Origin: JAABUE01 sp034431895
GTDB taxonomy: Bacteria > Chloroflexota > Anaerolineae > Anaerolineales > Villigracilaceae
Reading direction: 5' to 3'
NCBI GenBank assembly: GCA_034431895.1
Contig: DAOUCM010000258.1
Span: 1-5,035, forward strand
DNA: 5,035 nt
The notes under the pieces are model-generated. The model did no database searches and had not been told where the DNA came from. It worked only from the letters and a program-made list of their open reading frames with translations. Shown here piece after piece: positions 1-3,188 of the stretch. The translations under genes and the position numbers were made by a program. Every line of letters begins with the position of its first letter. The first letter of the stretch is position 1.

Positions 1-242
1 ACGAGATCTTGCTGACGCACGGCGATCAGACCTACACCTGCGCCAACCTCGCCTCGCTCGGAGCAGGGAATCTGTGCGGCGATCCGCGCTTCATCCACCC
101 GGCCTGGGGCGAGAGCGGCGACTATCACCTGCAAGCCGGCAGCCCGGCCCTGGACGCTGGCACGCCGGAGGGCGCTCCCGCCGAAGACCTGGAGGGCTGC
201 CCACGTTCCGCCCCGCCCGACCTGGGCGCGTATGAACAGTGA
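1..242 (+). CDS. C-terminal end of a secreted beta-helix protein (choice-of-anchor Q-like), 5' truncated
   Basis: The gene starts left of the window; the reading frame uses codons from base 3 and ends at TGA 240-242, leaving 79 visible residues. The fragment reads as the last turns of a right-handed parallel beta-helix: a CGDPRF step (residues 25-30), then GDYHLQAGSPALDAG (39-53), and a final DLGAYEQ (73-79). This order (DPxF, YHLxxGSPAxDAG, a D/G-rich linker, LGAYE) is the usual ending of surface or secreted proteins annotated as choice-of-anchor Q or polymorphic-outer-membrane-like repeat proteins. Such proteins are extracellular; the function of this one cannot be read from its tail. Cys13, Cys25 and Cys66 are present; the first two flank one helix turn and could form a disulfide, which is inference. 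No C-terminal sorting signal or membrane helix follows LGAYEQ, so anchoring, if any, lies upstream. It converges on the leftward operon that ends at 726. Confidence 0.8.
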   Translation, partial: EILLTHGDQTYTCANLASLGAGNLCGDPRFIHPAWGESGDYHLQAGSPALDAGTPEGAPAEDLEGCPRSAPPDLGAYEQ

Positions 243-250
243 GCCACTGT

Positions 251-290
251 GCAAGTTGAGGACTTGCCGGCGAGATGACGCCGGCAAGTT
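251..290 (+). terminator. Terminator-like hairpin with a competing upstream arm
   Basis: Nine bases after the stop codon of the beta-helix gene begins an arm GCAAGT (251-256), followed by a perfect 11-bp inverted repeat: ACTTGCCGGCG (262-272), a 6-nt loop (273-278), and CGCCGGCAAGT (279-289). The strong GC stem just behind a stop codon fits an intrinsic terminator. The T-tract is short (TTT at 289-291, then C), so termination may be weak or rely on Rho. The first arm 251-256 can also pair with 262-267 over 6 bp, an alternative that excludes the base of the 11-bp stem. Confidence 0.6.
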
Positions 291-321
291 TCGTGACAGA
301 TGTGTATTGTGTACTGTCTCG

Positions 322-349
322 TAGCGCGGGATTTATCCCGCAACCCAAG
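322..349. repeat. Small hairpin repeat, copy 1
   Basis: The unit begins TAGC, then has a stem GCGGGA (326-331) and TCCCGC (336-341) around a TTTA loop, and ends with AACCCAAG. It shares its flanks (TAGCGCGG at the left, CCGCAACC at the right) with the unit at 412-438 but has a different inner stem and loop. A further GTAGC (321-325) / GCTAC (361-365) pair and a GCAT-GA-ATGC mini-hairpin (353-362) lie around and beside it, so the full element may extend to about 365. It looks like a member of a dispersed intergenic hairpin family; that it is repeated elsewhere in the genome is inference. Confidence 0.6.
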
Positions 350-411
350 ACGGCATGAATGCTACGCCACAAAATCTTCACAAACGTGATAGATTCTGCA
401 GAGCAATACTA

Positions 412-438
412 TAGCGCGGCCTCTTGCCGCAACCAAAG
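412..438. repeat. Small hairpin repeat, copy 2
   Basis: This second copy has the same outer sequence as the unit at 322 (TAGCGCGG ... CCGCAACC, then AAAG in place of CAAG). Its stem is GCGGC (416-420) with GCCGC (426-430) around a CTCTT loop. Relative to copy 1 the inner stem bases have changed on both sides together, keeping the pairing. It ends directly beside the palindrome that begins at 440. Confidence 0.55.
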
Positions 439-439
439 T

Positions 440-510
440 GACCAGCGGAGAGGAAGCGGATAAACGGATGAGGCGCTCCCATCCGTTCATCCACTTGGCA
501 TCCGTTGGTC
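440..510. repeat. 71-bp nested palindrome (long imperfect hairpin)
   Basis: All pairs are in one register (positions i and j sum to 950). The outer stem is GACCAGCGGA (440-449) with TCCGTTGGTC (501-510): 10 pairs, one of them G-T. After a symmetrical 4x4 internal loop comes a 17-pair inner stem, 454-470 with 480-496, interrupted by two A-C mismatches (457/493 and 462/488). The apical loop is 9 nt (471-479). The two A-C mismatches become G-U pairs in RNA copied from the other strand, so the inner stem would be continuous in a leftward transcript. No T-tract follows on either strand, so it is not a standard intrinsic terminator. The octamer CATCCGTT occurs at 480-487 and 499-506, and inverted at 463-470. 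AACCA occurs on both sides (431-435 and 512-516), a weak hint of target duplication. It could be a REP-like or MITE-like palindrome, or a structured RNA. Confidence 0.7.
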
Positions 511-559
511 GAACCAGGGGGCAGGCAACTGCAGCGCGAACCCAAGGTAAAACCTTCGA

Positions 560-577
560 GTCATTCGTGTCATTCGA
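560..577. repeat. 9-bp tandem duplication
   Basis: GTCATTCGT (560-568) is followed at once by GTCATTCGA (569-577), two units differing only in the last base. The short period and the similar degenerate repeats near 704-729 suggest non-coding repeat expansion rather than coding sequence. Confidence 0.6.
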
Positions 578-703
578 TGCAAGCCAGATTTGCGCGAACA
601 ATGCAACCCGAGCGGTATTCCTATGAAATCATCCCCTGCATGGCAGTTGTGGCGCAAATTGGAGATTGGCACAGCGGATCACCGGTCTGCTCCATGTTTT
701 GCC

Positions 704-729
704 AAAGATTACACGGATTTCAGATTTAC
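704..729. repeat. Degenerate short-period repeat touching the MFS stop codon
   Basis: Three related segments follow each other with a spacing of about 9-10 nt: AAAGATTACA, CGGATTTCA and GATTTACG. Each is a variant of a G-GATT(A/T)-CA core. The last unit overlaps the TAA stop codon (726-728) of the leftward MFS gene, so the repeat lies in the 3' end and first untranslated bases of that operon. No function is evident. Confidence 0.35.
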
Positions 730-2042
730 GCCGCTGCGGCTGCTTTTTCCAACTGGTCGTGGTCGGGCAGGATGGACTCGGCGTTGCGGATGAAGGGGAA
801 GAAGTAACCGCTCAAGCCGGCCAGCGCCGAGGCCAGGCCGCAGAGGATGAAAATCAGCGCCATGCCGGACCCCGGCCCTGTTCCCACCCAGGGGGCGAAA
901 GTCCGCGCCAGGGCGCCCGCGCCGGAAGTCATGGCCGGCTCCAGCCAGCGGTCGGCCAGCAGACCGGCGATGAGCGGCGAAACGGGATTGGTGAACCAGG
1001 CGATGAGCCGCCGCGCCGTGAAGACGCGCCCTTGCAGGTCAGGGGCGACCTTTGCCTGCCAGATGGACTGATTGGACGTGTTAATGAGCGGCCCGACGAT
1101 TTCGTGCGCCACGATGAACGGAATCCACCAGGCCAGGCCGGTGCCGAAGCCGAAGAACGCCGAGAAGAGTCCCGCCGCCATCCAGCCGCCCAGCACGCCG
1201 TGGGTGCGCTTCTTGAAACCGCCCCAGGCGCTCATGATGAGGCCGCCGACCACGCCGCCGATGGCCGCCGCCGAGTTGACCGAGCCGAGCGCCAGGCTGT
1301 TGTCGTTCGTCCGCAGGAGAATCATCGGCGCGAAGACCGTCCACTGGATGCCGCTGAACAGGTTGCCGAAGAAGAAAACCATCTGCAAGCCGAGCAAACT
1401 GGGGCGCTGAAAGATGTAGCGGAAGCCATAGGCGGCCTCGCGCGCCATGCTGCCGCCTGCCTTTTGCCCCTCCACCGTTTTCTCCGGCTGCGGCACGTGG
1501 ACGATGAGCAGCGCGCCGATGGCGAAGAAAAAGGTCAAAACGTCAATGAGCAGGATGCCGGTCAGGCCCAGGAGGGGCAGCAGCGCCCCGGCCAGGAGGG
1601 GAGACAGCACGCCCGGCCCGGCTTCCATCAGCGACATCAGTCCGTTGGCGCGCCCGTACTGCTCCTTGGGAATCATCGTGCTGATGGCCGCCGAATAAGC
1701 CGGCCACTGGAAGGTGTTGCCCAGCCCGAAGAAGACCGCCGCCACGTAGAGATGCCAGAACTGGAGCAGGCCGAGCGCCTCCAGGACGAGAATCCCGGCT
1801 GTGGCCGCGACCGCCGCCAGGTCGCTGACCATCATCATCAGTTTGCGGTTGTAGCGGTCCACCATCACGCCGGCGATGGGCGAGATGAGCAGAAACGGCA
1901 AGATGTAGCAGACCTGCATCACCCCCATCGCGGTGGCCGAGCGCGTCTGCTGGAACAGCCAGATGGTCAGCGCAAAATTGCTCATCCCAGAAGCCAGGAT
2001 GGAGATGATTTGGCCGAGCCAGATGATGAGGAAAGCGGTCAT
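726..2042 (-). CDS. MFS exporter, DHA3 (MefA-like, MFS_3) type
   Basis: A 438-residue inner-membrane major facilitator protein with about 12 hydrophobic helices, the usual length for the family. The N-half carries motif A after helix 2 (G58-V-M-V-D62-R63-Y-N-R66-K67). Further marks are PKEQYGRANGL (125-135), the Pro/Gly-rich GVLSPLLAGALL (144-155) resembling the antiporter motif, and IDVLTF. The second half has a degenerate motif A (SAWGGFKKR) and LQGRVFTARRLIAW. The late PWVGTGPGSGMAL segment and the closing ESILPDH are typical of DHA3 drug/macrolide-type exporters. Such proteins expel small molecules using the proton gradient; the substrate here is unknown. The start ATG overlaps the upstream methyltransferase stop by 4 bases (ATGA, 2039-2042), with only a weak GAAAG ahead, which points to translational coupling. 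The tail ends in a run of five alanines before TAA. It is the last gene of the operon. Confidence 0.9.
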   Translation of the reverse strand: MTAFLIIWLGQIISILASGMSNFALTIWLFQQTRSATAMGVMQVCYILPFLLISPIAGVMVDRYNRKLMMMVSDLAAVAATAGILVLEALGLLQFWHLYVAAVFFGLGNTFQWPAYSAAISTMIPKEQYGRANGLMSLMEAGPGVLSPLLAGALLPLLGLTGILLIDVLTFFFAIGALLIVHVPQPEKTVEGQKAGGSMAREAAYGFRYIFQRPSLLGLQMVFFFGNLFSGIQWTVFAPMILLRTNDNSLALGSVNSAAAIGGVVGGLIMSAWGGFKKRTHGVLGGWMAAGLFSAFFGFGTGLAWWIPFIVAHEIVGPLINTSNQSIWQAKVAPDLQGRVFTARRLIAWFTNPVSPLIAGLLADRWLEPAMTSGAGALARTFAPWVGTGPGSGMALIFILCGLASALAGLSGYFFPFIRNAESILPDHDQLEKAAAAA

Positions 2043-2605
2043 GTCTTTCGATAGGCGAACCAGGCCGAGGGACGCGCTCCGCGGTCGGTGCCGTCCTGCC
2101 GCCAGAGCAGGGTCAAGGAGGCGGGAACCAGGCTCAGGTCGGCCTCAGCAAGCCCAGGTCCAGAATGATGCGCGTCTGGGGCGAAAAAGCCGTACATGAG
2201 CCAGGTCCCGCCGGGGGCCAGCAGTGTGTCCAGTTGGGTCAGGTAGTTCGCTTTGCGTTCTCCCAAACTATGGAAACAGCCGATATCGAGCACCAAATCG
2301 AACGGGGCCGGGAAAGGGGGCAGGCGCGTCACATCGGCCACCAGGAATTCGACCGACACGTGGGCGTCTCTGGCTTTGCGTTTGGCGAGGCGGATAGCGC
2401 GCGGCACGAAATCCACGCCGGTCACTTGCCAGCCGCCCCTGGCCAGCGTGAGGGCGTTCGTGCCGCTGCCGCAGCCCAGGTCGAGGGCGCGCCCCGCAGG
2501 ATGTTGGGCGATGAAATCCAACAGTTCGGGCGGGCTGACGCCGGTGTCCCAGGGCGGCTTGGACAGATAGGACAGGGCAAAATGCAGGCGGCGCAGCATG
2601 TTCAT
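2039..2605 (-). CDS. Class I SAM-dependent methyltransferase
   Basis: A 188-residue cytoplasmic protein with a Rossmann-type methyltransferase fold. Motif I is D42-LGCGSGTN (42-50), the SAM glycine loop. D65 in VTGVDF closes strand 2 and should bind the ribose. AD91 follows in FLVAD (87-91), the adenine-side position. FDLVLDIGCFHSL (102-114) forms strand 4 and the active-site edge, and LLAPGGTWLMYGF follows. The N-terminal PPWDTGVSPPEL (17-28) is common in small methyltransferases related to the thiopurine/TehB-like and Methyltransf_25 groups, so a small-molecule acceptor (thiol, chalcogen or metabolite) is plausible but not shown. The first ATG was chosen because it overlaps the thioredoxin stop by 4 bases (ATGA, 2602-2605); a second Met lies two codons on (MNM). 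No clear Shine-Dalgarno precedes it, in keeping with coupling to the upstream gene. The substrate is not predictable from sequence alone. Confidence 0.88.
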   Translation of the reverse strand: MNMLRRLHFALSYLSKPPWDTGVSPPELLDFIAQHPAGRALDLGCGSGTNALTLARGGWQVTGVDFVPRAIRLAKRKARDAHVSVEFLVADVTRLPPFPAPFDLVLDIGCFHSLGERKANYLTQLDTLLAPGGTWLMYGFFAPDAHHSGPGLAEADLSLVPASLTLLWRQDGTDRGARPSAWFAYRKT

Positions 2606-3087
2606 TCGAGGCTGTCGCGCACGCGCTGGACGTTCAGCCGCCCCACCTCGCGCCAGACTTCGTTCCCCTGCGCGTCAAGATAAATGAAAGTGGGCGTGTA
2701 TTGAAACCCATACAGGGCGGCGAGTTCGCGCCCCGCCTCTTCCTGGACGTTGAGGCGGATGAACAGGACGCGGCCTTGAAGTTCCTGTTCCAGCCTGTCT
2801 ACGACAGGTTTCATTTGCGTACATGCCAGGCAATAGGGCGATTGGAACTCCAATAAGACAGGTTGACCCTGCCCAATCATGGCTTGCACTTTTTGGGCGT
2901 CTTCCATCAGCGGCGTTTGGGTTGGATGCAGGCTGAGCCAGGCAATGAACAGCCCGGCAGCCAGTATTCCCACAGCGAGGAAATCACGCAGCGTAGGGCG
3001 ATGATGGCGGACGAGCGCAACCGTTATCACAACGACCAATGCAGCGGCAAGCCACAGCGCAGAATATTGGTTGAGAATTTGTCCCAT
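2602..3087 (-). CDS. Membrane-anchored thioredoxin-like protein (CLAC active site)
   Basis: A 161-residue protein with two N-terminal membrane helices (about residues 9-26 and 36-53) and a C-terminal thioredoxin fold (about 62-161). The active site is C86-L-A-C89 within SPYCLACTQMKP, in place of the classical WCGPC; the cis-proline is P132 in YTPTF. The only positively charged loop, RHHRPTLR (27-34), lies between the helices, so by the positive-inside rule both ends, including the thioredoxin domain, should face outside the cytoplasm. It is therefore likely a thiol-disulfide oxidoreductase of the cell envelope. Such proteins usually need an electron donor of the CcdA/DsbD kind, which is not seen here. 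An AGGA lies 3 nt before the ATG. It is the first gene of the operon, overlapping the methyltransferase gene by 4 bases. Its partner and substrate are unknown. Confidence 0.85.
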   Translation of the reverse strand: MGQILNQYSALWLAAALVVVITVALVRHHRPTLRDFLAVGILAAGLFIAWLSLHPTQTPLMEDAQKVQAMIGQGQPVLLEFQSPYCLACTQMKPVVDRLEQELQGRVLFIRLNVQEEAGRELAALYGFQYTPTFIYLDAQGNEVWREVGRLNVQRVRDSLE

Positions 3088-3090
3088 TGT

Positions 3091-3094
3091 TCCT
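3091..3094 (-). promoter_or_regulatory. Ribosome binding site of the thioredoxin-like gene
   Basis: Read leftwards, GGCAGGAACA precedes the ATG at 3087. The AGGA core is only 3 nt from the start, shorter than usual, but it is the sole purine-rich site there and no other Met occurs before residue 61. It supports this start and marks the first gene of the operon. Confidence 0.5.
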
Positions 3095-3118
3095 GCCTAT
3101 TTTGTGATAGTCCACACT

Positions 3119-3147
3119 TTGACAATTCACCTTTCTTCTTTTAGAAT
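3119..3147 (+). promoter_or_regulatory. Near-consensus sigma70-type promoter of the EF-G-like gene
   Basis: A perfect -35 TTGACA (3119-3124), a 17-bp spacer and TAGAAT (3142-3147; 5 of 6 matches) form a strong housekeeping-type promoter. The start point would be near 3154, giving a leader of about 33 nt. A second possible -10, TATTAT with an upstream TGG (3156-3164), lacks a good -35. The surrounding sequence is markedly richer in A and T than the genes on either side. Confidence 0.7.
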
Positions 3148-3159
3148 CAAGCGGTTGGT

Positions 3160-3188
3160 ATTATCCCATTCACAGGAAAGGTTGTCAT
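3160..3188 (-). promoter_or_regulatory. Candidate sigma70-type promoter of the leftward operon
   Basis: On the minus strand ATGACA (3188-3183) is followed after exactly 17 bp by GATAAT (3165-3160): 5 of 6 bases match in each hexamer. TGG stands directly before the -10, giving an extended TGn motif. Transcription would start near 3153 and leave a leader of about 66 nt before the thioredoxin ATG. The -35 overlaps the start codon of the EF-G-like gene, and the predicted transcript runs back through the rightward promoter. This is pattern matching only. Confidence 0.45.
3174..3181 (+). promoter_or_regulatory. Ribosome binding site of the EF-G-like gene
   Basis: AGGAAAGG lies 5 nt before the ATG at 3187, a good Shine-Dalgarno site. 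It fixes the start: translation from here begins MKEYTTEFLRNVALVSHGG, with the P-loop at the usual distance from the N-terminus of EF-G-type proteins. Confidence 0.7.

Larger units (their letters stand above)
243..725. other. 483-bp gene-free, structure-rich gap between convergent genes
   Basis: No credible gene is seen here on either strand. The short open frames give low-complexity peptides with no family resemblance and mostly run through repeats. What the gap holds, in order: the terminator-like hairpin (251-290), hairpin repeat copy 1 (322-349), hairpin repeat copy 2 (412-438), a nested palindrome (440-510), a small inverted repeat AAGGT-AAA-ACCTT (544-556), a 9-bp tandem duplication (560-577), a weak bulged inverted repeat (584-595 with 652-662), and degenerate 9-10-nt direct repeats (704-729) that run into the stop codon of the MFS gene. 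I see no good sigma70 promoter pair inside it. It may serve as a bidirectional transcription-ending zone and as a landing site for small non-coding repeats. Confidence 0.7.

Noticed and set aside
322..510. A CRISPR array or integron-like site
   Set aside because: The two short repeats and the palindrome differ in sequence and spacing, there are no regular unique spacers, and no cas or integrase gene is present.
438..807. Small open frames in the convergent gap (62-100 codons)
   Set aside because: They run through repeats and palindromes, lack ribosome binding sites, and encode nothing recognisable.
666..2054. A 462-codon open frame on the plus strand, antisense to the MFS gene
   Set aside because: Its product is a low-complexity mix of Arg, Ala, Gln, Glu, His and Asp with no fold or family signs, as expected from the mirror of GC-rich codons. 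The minus strand encodes a clear 12-helix MFS protein with family motifs.
2165..2683. A plus-strand open frame across the methyltransferase gene
   Set aside because: The methyltransferase on the minus strand has intact SAM motifs and operon overlaps; the plus-strand product looks like random GC-rich sequence.
3097..3125. A leftward promoter using TTGTCA (3125-3120), overlapping the rightward -35
   Set aside because: At spacings of 16-18 bp the -10 candidates (AAAATA, AAATAG, AATAGG) are poor; the ATGACA/GATAAT pair further right fits much better.
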